This document shows positions 1-8,657 of a stretch of 50,821 nucleotides of DNA, one piece after another. The notes under the pieces were generated by a model. It was not told the origin of the DNA and made no database searches. It worked only from the letters and a program-made list of their open reading frames with translations. Source of the DNA: Desulfitobacterium sp038181555 (GTDB taxonomy: Bacteria > Bacillota > Desulfitobacteriia > Desulfitobacteriales > Desulfitobacteriaceae). The stretch lies in the NCBI RefSeq assembly GCF_038181555.1, contig NZ_JBBWUA010000023.1:1-50821 (forward strand), read 5' to 3'. The stretch's first letter is position 1. Each line of letters begins with the position of its first letter. A program made the position numbers and the translations under genes.

Positions 1-103
<103 letters not shown>

Positions 104-111
104 TAAACGCT

Positions 112-142
112 AAAAAGACCGTCTATTGCAGATGGTCTTTTT
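112..142 (+). terminator. Terminator of the rRNA operon
   Basis: AAAAAGACCGTCT and AGATGGTCTTTTT form a 13-bp stem (one G-T pair) around the loop ATTGC, with a T run inside the right arm. A short second palindrome, TTTTCACT/AGTGAAAA, follows at about 146-163. A diverged copy of the whole unit occurs at 352-400. Confidence 0.85.
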
Positions 143-193
143 GCTTTTCACTAAAGTGAAAACGAGAAACGAAGTGCATGACGCTCCGGAGTA

Positions 194-382
194 CCTGGGA
201 AAGTAATATCCACACTGCAGGGGTGTTCGTCTCCGGACGCAGTGTGGCGAAAAGAACCCTCAGCGGAAGAGTATTCTTTGTAGTTTCCGCTTCGGCGAAA
301 CAGTCCACCGGACTATTTCGTATCCGCATTTCGTGTTGCCAGATAATCAGTAGAGAGACCGTCGATTAAGATGGTCTCTTTG
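194..382 (+). repeat. Broken second copy of the 5S rRNA tail with hairpin-rich insert and its own terminator
   Basis: Thirteen bases at 194-206 (CCTGGGAAAGTAA) equal 79-91 of the intact 5S gene. The closing 5S motif GTTGCCAGATAA recurs at 335-346, followed by a diverged copy of the rRNA terminator (AGAGACCGTC/GATGGTCTCT, 354-379). Between the two 5S pieces lie 128 bases not found in 5S. They contain three hairpins: CCACACTGC/GCAGTGTGG (210-218/239-247), AGCGGAA/TTCCGCT (262-268/285-291) and CGAAA-C-AGTCC/GGACT-A-TTTCG (296-306/310-320). ACGAAGTGC (169-177) can also pair with GCATTTCGT (326-334). It is best read as a tandem 5S end duplicated and then interrupted, though a recombination scar or a small structured RNA is possible. 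Confidence 0.6.
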
Positions 383-671
383 CTTTTCACTAGAGTGAAG
401 ACGAAAAAACAATATGTTCTCTGATTAGAGAAGGTTTTAAAATGATCGGGTAGTATGATAAGATAAGAAATGCTATCGAAATTTGATTGGAACACATGAT
501 TTTCAGAGTCTCGCGAACTTAAAAGGTAATATTAAGCAACGATCTTCTTGTGGAACATGGTCTGGATTATGGTAGGGACCCGCTAAGGAGTGGGGGGAAG
601 ATATCAATTATTTGGAGATTAAGAATATATTAGACTGATAGGGGTCAATTGGGAAATAGAGTGAGGGGAGT
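383..671 (+). other. Intergenic region before gltS-like gene
   Basis: No reading frame here is convincing. A small palindrome TTCTCT-GATT-AGAGAA sits at 417-432. No promoter with good -35 and -10 boxes was recognised. The stretch ends with GAGGGGAG (663-670), the ribosome-binding site of the next gene. Confidence 0.5.
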
Positions 672-677
672 ATGCTC

Positions 678-1910
678 GTGGTTATAGAAGTAAATATGAT
701 ACAGACCGTTGCTTTAGGCGTAATTATGTTCCTCATAGGGGAAATGATTGTGAGGAGAATACCGTGGTTGCAGAAATACTGTATACCGGCTCCCGTGGTT
801 GGCGGGTTAATCTTTGCAATATTTCATGCCTTTGGGGTACAAAGCGGAGTATTTGCTTTTGCTTTTAACCAGACCCTTAAGGACTTCTTTATGATTGGTT
901 TTTTCTCAACTATTGGTTTTATGGCCAGCTTGAGGATTATCAAGCAAGGCGGAATTGCGATAATTATCATGCTGCTTGTTTCCATTGTCATGCTCATCAT
1001 ACAAAATATCTGGGGCGTGAGTATGGCAAGGTTTTTTGATTTGAATCCTTTGATTGGATTGTCAGCTGGTTCTATATCTCTGATGGGCGGGATTGGGACC
1101 GCAGCAGCTTTAGGGCCGATTATGGAAGCCAATGGTGCCGGAGGAGCACTAACTATTGCTGTGACCTCAGCTACTTTTGGGCTTGTAATGGGTGGCTTAG
1201 TTTCTGGTCCCATTGCCCGCTTCCTCATTGATAAATATGGACTCCATAGAAAAGCGGTAGCAGGGGACTCAAGGCGAAGAAACCTCCAAAAAAATTATGC
1301 AAACTTAGTAGTAGAGGATGATAATCCGGAAACGATTCGGACTAAGGATTTAAGCAATGGGTTCTTTCTTATCATGATTGCTATGGGTGTGGGTTCAATT
1401 ATTTCCCTATTGATCAATAAGACCGGAATTGTTTTTCCGGCTTATATCGGAGCTATTTTAGCGGCAGCACTCATTCGGAATCTGGCTGATAGTTATCGTT
1501 TGACCTTACCACAAAGGGAGATTAGTGCTATCGGCGATGTCTTTTTAAGTATTTTTCTTGTCATGACGATTATGTCTCTAGAGATCTGGAAAATTGGCGG
1601 TATGGCCATACCCTTGTTGGTGATCTTGCTAGGTCAGGTTATTATACTTGCCCTCTACACAATCATTGTAGTCTATAACGCAACGGGCCGTGATTATGAT
1701 AGCGCGGTTATGAGTGCCGGGTTCTATGGCTATGCTATGGGAGCGACTCCTAATGCAATGGCCAGTATGTCGGCTGTTGTGGAGAGGTATCGTCGGCCTT
1801 CTCCGAAAGCATACTTTACCATTCCTATTGTGGGAGGATTCGCCATTGATCTTACTATGAGTATTATCGTGGTAGGGCATATGAACTTGCTTTTGGCGGG
1901 AATTTTGTAA
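678..1910 (+). CDS. gltS: Sodium/glutamate symporter (GltS/ESS family)
   Basis: This membrane carrier is predicted to move glutamate or a related acid inward with Na+. The roughly 410-residue length fits the family, and the chain is almost entirely hydrophobic helices. Two family landmarks are seen: a glycine-rich GGIGTAAALGP segment near residues 137-147, and GATPNAMASM followed by VVERY and PSPKAYF in the last quarter. GAGGGGAG lies only 1 base from the ATG at 672 but 7 bases from the in-frame GTG at 678, so GTG is preferred. The ATG at 672 (412 residues) and the ATG at 696 are alternatives. A terminator follows, so it is probably transcribed alone. The next genes encode an arylsulfotransferase-like enzyme, its likely regulator and an MFS carrier; substrate specificity is not proven. 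Confidence 0.9.
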   Translation: MVIEVNMIQTVALGVIMFLIGEMIVRRIPWLQKYCIPAPVVGGLIFAIFHAFGVQSGVFAFAFNQTLKDFFMIGFFSTIGFMASLRIIKQGGIAIIIMLLVSIVMLIIQNIWGVSMARFFDLNPLIGLSAGSISLMGGIGTAAALGPIMEANGAGGALTIAVTSATFGLVMGGLVSGPIARFLIDKYGLHRKAVAGDSRRRNLQKNYANLVVEDDNPETIRTKDLSNGFFLIMIAMGVGSIISLLINKTGIVFPAYIGAILAAALIRNLADSYRLTLPQREISAIGDVFLSIFLVMTIMSLEIWKIGGMAIPLLVILLGQVIILALYTIIVVYNATGRDYDSAVMSAGFYGYAMGATPNAMASMSAVVERYRRPSPKAYFTIPIVGGFAIDLTMSIIVVGHMNLLLAGIL

Positions 1911-1937
1911 ACAACGATAGTTATCAGAGCAGTGATT

Positions 1938-1972
1938 AGCCAGCAGAAATTATTTTTGCTGGCTTTGTTTTA
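1938..1972 (+). terminator. Terminator after gltS
   Basis: AGCCAGCA (1938-1945) and TGCTGGCT (1957-1964) form an 8-bp stem followed by TTGTTTT. It separates gltS from the arylsulfotransferase gene. Confidence 0.75.
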
Positions 1973-2115
1973 CCCGAGCACTTTATTTCCACAACAAAAT
2001 GTTGAGGAAGCTAACAAAGAAGTGCTGTTTAGTAGATGCAGCAAAAAGAAGATATAATGTGCTAGAAGGCACAAGAACAAGCGATGTATTTAACTATTTT
2101 TGCGAAGGAGTGAAC

Positions 2116-3999
2116 GTGTTGAGAAGTTATTTAGAAACTGAAAAACACCTGGTAACTTTACAAGCGGAGTCCGAAGAAAAATACCTAGCGGAGTTTAGAT
2201 CTGGAAAGTATACTGTGGAGAGCCCTCTCGTTATTAAGAATCCCTATTTGATTAACCCATTGGCTGCAGTTATTTGCTTTAATACTGAAGAAGAAACGAC
2301 GGCACAGATTACAGTAAAAGGTAAAGCCGTACAAGGGGACCTTACTCATATCTTCGCTGCTGCTAAAGAACATATTTTGCCTATTTACGGATTGTATGAT
2401 GATTATGAGAACACCGTTGTGGTTGGCCTTGGCAATGGAAAAACTGCCGAAGTTAAAATTGAGGTTGAAGAGCTTAATGTGAATAAGGCGCAGTATTGTA
2501 AGACAACACCTGAGTACTTTGGCAAAGACTTCATGTTGATTTCAACCACGACACCGCTGATTGAATCGGCAAGAACGGTTGGCTTTGACTATGCAGGGGA
2601 TTTAAGATGGGTTATCACCAATCTGCAAAGTTGGGATATCAAGAAACTTGAAAACGGAAGATTACTTTATACTTCTTATCGAACCATTCAAAAACCCTAC
2701 TATACTGTTGGTGTTATGGAAATGGATTTTTGCGGTAAGATCTATAAGGAATATCGTCTCCCAGGTGGTTACCACCATGATGCCGTGGAGTTGGAGAACG
2801 GCAATATCTTAGCTGCTTCCGATAATGACTTCAACGATTCTGTAGAAGACTTTGTTGTGGAAATTGATCGTGCTACTGGAAAAGTCGTCAAGTCATGGGA
2901 TCTACAAAACATTTTAGAAAGAGGCCAGGGAAAAGCCGGAGACTGGAATCACCATGATTGGTTCCATAATAATTCTGTCTGGTATGACAAACCCACCAAT
3001 TCTATCACAATGTCAGGTCGTCATATGGATGCTGTAATCAACTTTAATTATGATAGCGGAAAGTTGAATTGGATTATTGGTGATCCAGAGGGCTGGAGTG
3101 CAGAATGGCAAAAATACTTCTTCAAAAATGTCACTAAGGGCGATTTTGATTGGCAATATGAGCAACATGCGGCAAGGATATTGCCGAATGGTAATGTCTT
3201 TGTTTTTGACAATGGAACCTATCGTTCGAAGAACGAGGCGACCCGTGTGGATCCGCAACAGAACTTCTCCCGTGGAGTCATCTATAAAATCGATACGGAG
3301 AAAATGGAGATCGAACAAGTATGGCAGTATGGTAAAGAAAGAGGCGCGGAATTCTACTCTCCTTATATTTGCAATGTAGATTATTATGGTGAAGGTCATT
3401 ATATGGTTCACTCCGGTGGCATCGCAAGCTACAGAGGTAAACACACCGATGGCTTAGGCGCTATGCTCCTAAACAAATACAAAGATGAGCATATTCACTT
3501 GAAGCTAGAATCTACTACCGTTGAAGTACAAAATGATGAAGTAAAATATGAGTTGAATGTTCAAGGCGGTAACTACTATCGGGCCAGACGAATTAGCCCT
3601 TATGATGAGAAAACCAATCTTGTTTTGGGTAAAGGTGAGCTTCTCGGGGGCTTCGGGGTGACCCCAGAATTTATGAAAGTAAAATTCCAAGATACCAATG
3701 TAGAACTACCCGCAAAGCACAACTTTAATCCCATCCTCGAAGAAGACCGGTTAGCAATTCGTGCCAGTTTTAGGGAAGGATCGCAAGTCATCCTTGAATT
3801 AAAGGGCGCCGAAAAATCGAAATTCTATAACATTCCTACCGAGGTCCATGATGTTACAGCGGCCTGTGTTTCCTTTGAGGAACAAAATGATAACGACTTC
3901 CAGTTCTATATCAGCAGAGAAGGATTAGCGGGCGATTTTGAAATTTATCTAAATATCGACAATAAGAGATATGACACGCACTGCTCCGTGAAAATGTAA
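2116..3999 (+). CDS. Arylsulfotransferase-like (ASST) enzyme, probably cytoplasmic
   Basis: ASST enzymes move a sulfate group between phenolic compounds through a histidine intermediate, without PAPS. The chain is about 627 residues, with the expected small N-terminal beta domain and a six-bladed propeller. Counted from an upstream in-frame ATG at 1999, the likely active-site residues are His260 (YHHD), His323 (DWFHNNS), Arg341 (SGRHMD) and His390 (YEQHAARILPNG); these line up with the four residues known in E. coli ASST, the last being the sulfate acceptor. The start is set by AAGGAG (2105-2110), 5 bases before GTG 2116 (TTG 2119 also fits). A -10-like TATAAT at 2053-2058 inside the longer frame argues against ATG 1999. 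No signal peptide is visible, unlike the periplasmic E. coli enzyme. A LysR regulator and an MFS carrier follow on the same strand. The substrate is unknown. Confidence 0.87.
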   Translation: MLRSYLETEKHLVTLQAESEEKYLAEFRSGKYTVESPLVIKNPYLINPLAAVICFNTEEETTAQITVKGKAVQGDLTHIFAAAKEHILPIYGLYDDYENTVVVGLGNGKTAEVKIEVEELNVNKAQYCKTTPEYFGKDFMLISTTTPLIESARTVGFDYAGDLRWVITNLQSWDIKKLENGRLLYTSYRTIQKPYYTVGVMEMDFCGKIYKEYRLPGGYHHDAVELENGNILAASDNDFNDSVEDFVVEIDRATGKVVKSWDLQNILERGQGKAGDWNHHDWFHNNSVWYDKPTNSITMSGRHMDAVINFNYDSGKLNWIIGDPEGWSAEWQKYFFKNVTKGDFDWQYEQHAARILPNGNVFVFDNGTYRSKNEATRVDPQQNFSRGVIYKIDTEKMEIEQVWQYGKERGAEFYSPYICNVDYYGEGHYMVHSGGIASYRGKHTDGLGAMLLNKYKDEHIHLKLESTTVEVQNDEVKYELNVQGGNYYRARRISPYDEKTNLVLGKGELLGGFGVTPEFMKVKFQDTNVELPAKHNFNPILEEDRLAIRASFREGSQVILELKGAEKSKFYNIPTEVHDVTAACVSFEEQNDNDFQFYISREGLAGDFEIYLNIDNKRYDTHCSVKM

Positions 4000-4023
4000 T
4001 TTGTCATAGGGAGTTTCCTTGAA

Positions 4024-4069
4024 CCTTAGCTTAGTTACAGATACAATAAATGTAACTAAGCTAAGGAGG
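4024..4069 (+). promoter_or_regulatory. Perfect 15-bp inverted repeat covering the lysR ribosome-binding site
   Basis: CCTTAGCTTAGTTAC (4024-4038) and GTAACTAAGCTAAGG (4052-4066) are perfectly complementary around a 13-base loop. The right arm contains the AAGGAGG (4063-4069) of the LysR gene starting at 4077. As RNA, the hairpin would hide the ribosome-binding site; as DNA, it could be an operator for the adjacent LysR protein. There is no T tract, so it is not a typical terminator. Confidence 0.75.
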
Positions 4070-4076
4070 TCCTTAC

Positions 4077-5012
4077 ATGCGTATTCATGATTTGAGATTT
4101 TTAATCGAATTATCTCACTCAAAGTCGATTACTTTGACTTCGGAGAAAATGCATATTTCTCAGCAAGGACTGAGTCAATTGATTACGCGTGTGGAGCGAG
4201 AACTGAATGTAAAGCTCTTTAACCGAGGCCGACATGGAATTAGCCTCACGGAAGCTGGTCAGAAGGCAGTCCAAAAAGCCAAAGAGATTGTTGAAAAATA
4301 TGACGAGTTAAAGGTTGAATTAGAAATTCTTGACCTACAGGGAACCTCCCCAGTTGAGGGTGATTTAATACTATCTCATTCCCATGTGTCAGGAACGACG
4401 GTGTTGCCAAAGGCTTTGAAGTTATATAAATCACGATATCCCGATGTGAACTTAACGATTTGTGAGAATGCTCCCTTTGAAACGATTGCCTTGATCAAGG
4501 AGGACCCCAGAGTCGTTGGGCTTATCAATTTTCCCGAGGCATATTATCAGGATCAGGATAAGAATGCCTGGCTTTCCAGCCCTGATCTAAGGTATAAAGA
4601 ATTTTTGCGTGACGAGTTGATACTATGCGTACCAAAATCTTGGGCTTTAAGTAAGCAGCAAATGACATCGGTCAATGAGATGATTAAACTGCCGATGGTT
4701 TACTACGAAACAAGACAATATGGCGAAATTATAGCCCAATTGTTTAGCCAAGCAGATGGTCAACCTAAGGTCTTTTTAAAGACATTCAATAATGAATTAT
4801 TCCGTCAAACGATTATCGACGGATTAGCTATGGGTGTTTTGTCTAGACATGAACTCAATGATAACAGGCTGCTCAGAGAATCCACCCAGCAAACTCCTCT
4901 GAGACTAACGCTGATATATACCTGGGTGAGTTCGGGAAATACCCCCGTGTCCTTCGCTGCGCAAAAGTTCTTGCAATGTTTGGAAAACTTAGCAAAGATG
5001 ATAAATGAGTAA
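4077..5012 (+). CDS. LysR-family transcriptional regulator
   Basis: The 311 residues have the standard LysR layout. An N-terminal winged helix-turn-helix spans about residues 3-62, with the family pattern LxxSxSIT-LTSEKMHISQQGLSQLITRVE and LFNRGRHGISLTEAG. A linker helix and a substrate-binding-like domain follow from about residue 92. The gene lies between the arylsulfotransferase and MFS genes on the same strand, so it probably controls one or both; the inducer is not evident. The ribosome-binding site AAGGAGG lies in one arm of a perfect hairpin, suggesting control of its own translation or autoregulation. Confidence 0.92.
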   Translation: MRIHDLRFLIELSHSKSITLTSEKMHISQQGLSQLITRVERELNVKLFNRGRHGISLTEAGQKAVQKAKEIVEKYDELKVELEILDLQGTSPVEGDLILSHSHVSGTTVLPKALKLYKSRYPDVNLTICENAPFETIALIKEDPRVVGLINFPEAYYQDQDKNAWLSSPDLRYKEFLRDELILCVPKSWALSKQQMTSVNEMIKLPMVYYETRQYGEIIAQLFSQADGQPKVFLKTFNNELFRQTIIDGLAMGVLSRHELNDNRLLRESTQQTPLRLTLIYTWVSSGNTPVSFAAQKFLQCLENLAKMINE

Positions 5013-5103
5013 TAGAAGAAGTAGTGGTCGTTTGAGCATATTAGGGAAAGAGGGAACAAGGACTTACTGATTCTCTCGATATTCCAAAGGAGAATGGACG
5101 ATA

Positions 5104-6480
5104 ATGGCATTAAGCATAGAAGAAGCTTCCTCTTTAAATACGGATACAAAGTCAAAAAACGGCAAAATCATAAACAATTATTTTGATGGTTTAGAAGTTA
5201 CCTCAGTCCATAAGATTTTATTTTTTATTATTATGTTGGCCTATTTCTTCGAACAAATGGACAATTGGAACTTTGGCTTCATTGCCCCCGCTCTCATGAA
5301 GAGTTGGGGAATCACTATGGCGGATGTTGGCAAGATTAATTTTGCTTACTTCGTGGCGATGACCCTAGGAGGCTTAACAGGAGGGGTTATTTCGGACTTT
5401 ATTGGACGACGAAAAACCTTTCTGGGTTCGATCCTTCTTTTCTCGATAAGTTCTATTGCCAATGGATTTGCTCCGAATGTAGAAATATTTACTTTAACCC
5501 GTGCCTTAACGGGATTTGGCATTTTCTGCATGATGGTTACTTCCCAAGTATATATTGCTGAGATAACGCCTTCAGCCACACGTGGAAAGTGGCAGAGCCT
5601 AACAGCTTCAGTTGGCTTTATGGCGGCTCCCTTAGTCGGTATTTTATGCCGTATTGTTGTCCCTATGAGTCCCGATGCCTGGCGCTATATATTCTTCGTG
5701 GGTGGATTTGGTTTGATTGGGTTCTTTATGGGCCTTAAATACCTAAAAGAATCACCACGTTGGTTAGTGGCTAAAGGAAGAATCGATGAAGCAGAAAAAG
5801 TTATCGAAGAAGTAAGCCATGTCAAAGTGGATCTAAGTGAAGCAGCTGCCAAGGTAGAGCCTAAGATTAATGTATTGGAAGTCATCATTGGCCTATTTTC
5901 CAAGAAATATATTCTGCGCACCTTTGTAATTTTTTTCTTCGTGGTCCTAACGGTACCTGCAGGCTTTGTAATCACAAACTGGACACCCACCCTCTTGAGC
6001 CAGAGAGGATTTGGGGTTGAGGATGCCTTAACGGCCTCCACATTGCTTATGTTTGGTGTCCCGGCAGGGTGTTATTTCTCTTCCTTGATTGCGGATAAAG
6101 GTGGGAGAAAAATCCCTATGGCAGCCATGGCGATTAGTGTAGCGATATTAGCCCTGATTTTTGGCAGATTAGAAGGGATGATCCCGATTATTATCTGCGG
6201 CTTCCTGCTGATTGCCGCCAACATGGCTTTGAACTTTATCACTTTCAGCTACATTGCCGAAAATTACCCAACAAAAATGAGAAATACTTCAACCGGAATT
6301 CATAATGCCTCAGGGCGATTGGCGACCGCAGCGTTACAAGTCTATGTCCCTGTTGTGTTTGCTCAATACCATTTTGCCGGGGTGTATAATATGGTTGCTA
6401 TCTTGGTTTGCATTCCCGTAGCTGCCTTATTGCTATGGGGAATGAAAACAGGTGGTAAATCCCTTGAAGACATTTCCTAA
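5104..6480 (+). CDS. MFS transporter, sugar/aromatic-acid carrier type
   Basis: The 458 residues have about 12 membrane helices in two bundles with a central cytoplasmic loop (about residues 215-265). The loop between helices 2 and 3 carries the MFS signature ending in GRRK (101-104). Helix 6 ends with ESPRWL (216-221), followed by VAKGRIDEAEKVIEE, typical of the sugar and aromatic-acid:H+ symporter branches. The N-terminus is a hydrophilic arm of about 35 residues. AAAGGAGAA lies about 9 bases before the ATG. Position after the arylsulfotransferase and LysR genes suggests uptake of a small organic acid or sulfated aromatic compound, but this is inference. A terminator follows. Confidence 0.88.
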   Translation: MALSIEEASSLNTDTKSKNGKIINNYFDGLEVTSVHKILFFIIMLAYFFEQMDNWNFGFIAPALMKSWGITMADVGKINFAYFVAMTLGGLTGGVISDFIGRRKTFLGSILLFSISSIANGFAPNVEIFTLTRALTGFGIFCMMVTSQVYIAEITPSATRGKWQSLTASVGFMAAPLVGILCRIVVPMSPDAWRYIFFVGGFGLIGFFMGLKYLKESPRWLVAKGRIDEAEKVIEEVSHVKVDLSEAAAKVEPKINVLEVIIGLFSKKYILRTFVIFFFVVLTVPAGFVITNWTPTLLSQRGFGVEDALTASTLLMFGVPAGCYFSSLIADKGGRKIPMAAMAISVAILALIFGRLEGMIPIIICGFLLIAANMALNFITFSYIAENYPTKMRNTSTGIHNASGRLATAALQVYVPVVFAQYHFAGVYNMVAILVCIPVAALLLWGMKTGGKSLEDIS

Positions 6481-6552
6481 ATCATAAAACGATTAGGCGA
6501 AAAGATCTAATTAGAATCGTCATAAGTTAAAAAGTTTTTTATAATACAAAGA

Positions 6553-6590
6553 AAATCCTCCTGCCGATAAGTGGGAGGATTTCGCTATTT
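6553..6590 (+). terminator. Terminator after MFS gene
   Basis: AAATCCTCC (6553-6561) and GGAGGATTT (6574-6582) pair perfectly; a TATTTATT stretch follows. Confidence 0.75.
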
Positions 6591-6817
6591 ATTAGTCATT
6601 ATTTCTTAATGACAGGAATCCAAATTTAACTTCGATGATTAGGCAAGGACACATCCTTGCTTTCATGGATATACTTTGAGCAGAGACGGTTTTCCTGAGT
6701 ATTACGAGTGATAATACATAAAATGGGTAACCTAGATGAGTGACAAGTCAGTCACTGGAACGGAGCACAGAGAGATAATTAGAGAGCTATAGAAAGGCTA
6801 TAAGGGAGTGTAAACCC
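6591..6817 (+). other. Intergenic region before the FAD/Rieske gene
   Basis: No gene is seen. A small hairpin GCAAGGA/TCCTTGC (6643-6649/6654-6660) and a GTGAC-N6-GTCAC repeat near 6739 are present; no known operator matches were recognised. A -10-like TAATAC occurs near 6712. The next gene has the weak site AAGGGAG. Confidence 0.4.
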
Positions 6818-8365
6818 ATGAAGATCGTCCATGCCCAAGGAAAGTATAGTTTGGATAAGCAGCACGAAACTCCTCCATCCTATTGGATTGATTCAACACC
6901 TAAGACAAACTATCCCTCTTTGAGGGAAGATATAGCTGTAGATGTAGCAATCATCGGCGGAGGAATGGCGGGAATTAGCTCAGCATACCTTCTCACTCAG
7001 GAAGGACTTAAAGTAGCAGTACTCGAAGCAGATCATATCCTCCAAGGCACGACAGGGCATACAACAGCAAAACTCTCATCCCAACACGGATTGATTTATG
7101 ATCAGATTATTCGGCAAAGGGGAGAGGAGATAGCCAGACTCTACGCTGAAGCCAATGAATTTGCCATCGATTTCGTAGCGGAGGTGGTTCAGCAGGAAAA
7201 AATCGATTGTGATTTTAGTCGGCAATCGGCTTATATCTATACTCAACTGGAGATGAACACCGAAAAGCTTGAGAAGGAATTGAAAGCAGCCCGGCTGTGT
7301 GGGATTGATGCTCATTATGAAACGAAGCTGGCCCTTCCTTTGGACATTAAGGGAGCGCTGCGATTTGGTCAGCAGGCTCAATTCCATCCCCGCAAATATC
7401 TTCTTGCTCTAGCTCAAAGAATTACGGAAAAGGGCGGACAGATATTTGAAAACTCAGAAGTAATAGATGTTCGGGACAATGACCCTGCTACCCTCATGAC
7501 ACATCAAGGTTGTAAGGTCACGGCGAAATATGTCATTATGGCCTCTCACTTTCCTTTCCATATCCTACCCGGCCTTTATGTGGCCAGACTCTATCAAGAA
7601 AGAGAATATGCCGTGGTCATCAAGAGTTCGGAGGCTTTTCCTGGTGGTATATACATCAATGCGGAAGATCCAGCCCGTTCCTTGCGTGGCCTACCGACAT
7701 CCGAAGGGGAGAGGATTCTTATTGTCGGAGAGAAGCATCGTACCGGACATGGGGGAAATTTGGTGGATCACTATAAGAACCTCATGGACTTTGCGCAGGA
7801 GCTATTTACCGTAGAGGAATTCCCCTACTATTGGTCCACTCAGGATTGTAGCACCTTAGATGATATTCCTTACATTGGGCAGATTAGTAAGGATAAGTCC
7901 AACATCTATATGGCGACGGGTTTTCGGAAGTGGGGGATGACCCATAGCACGGTTGCCGCTCACGTCATTCGGGATTTAATCGTCAAAGGGGATTCGCCTT
8001 GGAAAGCTGTCTATTCCCCCTCCCGTGAAATAACCTTGAATTCAGTCACAGGTTTTGCCGCCAATAGCTCGGTGTTAGTCTTTGACTTTATTTCGGGCAA
8101 GCTCATACGTGGTAAGGAAGTTTATGCCTTAAGTCCTGGGGAGGCGGTCATAGCCAATATTGAGGGGCGTCGGGTGGGAATCTATATGGACTCAGAAAGT
8201 AATATCCATAAGGTAGACACTACCTGCCCACATCTGGGTTGCGAAGTGCAGTGGAATGATGCGGAGCTGTCTTGGGATTGTCCTTGCCATGGATCGCGCT
8301 ACGATGTGGATGGCAATCCGCTTGAAGGGCCGACGTTAAAGCCTTTAGAAAGAATTGACTTGTAA
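6818..8365 (+). CDS. FAD-dependent oxidoreductase fused to a Rieske [2Fe-2S] domain
   Basis: The N-terminal ~380 residues are a DAO-type FAD oxidoreductase. A Rossmann dinucleotide motif GGGMAG at 47-52 is followed by an LEAD acidic end, and a GHTTAKLSSQHG segment typical of this branch follows. The C-terminal ~100 residues are a Rieske domain with Cys470-Pro-His472 and Cys488-Pro-Cys-His491 as cluster ligands (15 residues between the pairs), plus GSRYDVDGNPLEGP. At 515 residues it matches the known DadA-Rieske architecture. It likely passes electrons between a small substrate and the iron-sulfur cluster in the cytoplasm; no signal peptide is seen and the substrate is unknown. It is transcribed alone, with a strong terminator just downstream. 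Confidence 0.9.
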   Translation: MKIVHAQGKYSLDKQHETPPSYWIDSTPKTNYPSLREDIAVDVAIIGGGMAGISSAYLLTQEGLKVAVLEADHILQGTTGHTTAKLSSQHGLIYDQIIRQRGEEIARLYAEANEFAIDFVAEVVQQEKIDCDFSRQSAYIYTQLEMNTEKLEKELKAARLCGIDAHYETKLALPLDIKGALRFGQQAQFHPRKYLLALAQRITEKGGQIFENSEVIDVRDNDPATLMTHQGCKVTAKYVIMASHFPFHILPGLYVARLYQEREYAVVIKSSEAFPGGIYINAEDPARSLRGLPTSEGERILIVGEKHRTGHGGNLVDHYKNLMDFAQELFTVEEFPYYWSTQDCSTLDDIPYIGQISKDKSNIYMATGFRKWGMTHSTVAAHVIRDLIVKGDSPWKAVYSPSREITLNSVTGFAANSSVLVFDFISGKLIRGKEVYALSPGEAVIANIEGRRVGIYMDSESNIHKVDTTCPHLGCEVQWNDAELSWDCPCHGSRYDVDGNPLEGPTLKPLERIDL

Positions 8366-8403
8366 AAACAACAATTAAGGGGTAAGAAATTGAACAGATA
8401 GAA

Positions 8404-8440
8404 AAGAACCGGGGCATTGTGAATTGCCCCGGTTCTTCTG
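8404..8440. terminator. Strong bidirectional terminator
   Basis: AAGAACCGGGGCA (8404-8416) and TGCCCCGGTTCTT (8425-8437) form a perfect 13-bp stem with an 8-base loop. T-rich sequence after the right arm is short (TTCTTCTG), as is that on the other strand (TTTTC). It sits at the truncated 3' end of the minus-strand DoxX remnant. Confidence 0.75.
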
Positions 8441-8657
8441 CAACGGCAATGATAGTCAGGTTATATTCGTATCCGCCCGCTGTAATGGCAAAACCATTTT
8501 TACCGGTAACAATGACAATAGCAACGAACATAGTTCCAACGATTAAAAGTGAAGCCAGAGGCATGAATACGCCAGCGGCAAACAATAAGCCTCCAAACAA
8601 TTCACCAAGTCCAGCGAGTACGGCCATAGGGACAACGGATCTTACACAATTTTCCAT
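8433..8657 (-). pseudogene. Remnant of a DoxX-family membrane protein gene
   Basis: On the minus strand, about 65 residues match the middle of DoxX-type quinol oxidase-like proteins: MAVLAGLGELFGGLLF, then GVFMPLASLLIVGTMFVAI, then NGFAITAGGYEYNLTIIAVA. The first 45 or so residues normally found are missing, with an in-frame stop just upstream of the ATG at 8657. The normal C-terminal helix is also missing; the frame runs straight into the terminator at 8404-8440 and then into the antisense of the Rieske gene. Both ends are therefore lost and no product is expected. Confidence 0.7.

Noticed and set aside
824..1228. 134-residue minus-strand frame inside gltS
   Set aside because: Antisense shadow of a hydrophobic gene; Pro/Ala/Ile composition typical of such shadows and no start signal.
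6735..6760. GTGAC-N6-GTCAC as a CRP/FNR site
   Set aside because: The spacing between GTGA and TCAC is 8, not 6 as in CRP sites, and there is no FNR TTGAT-N4-ATCAA.
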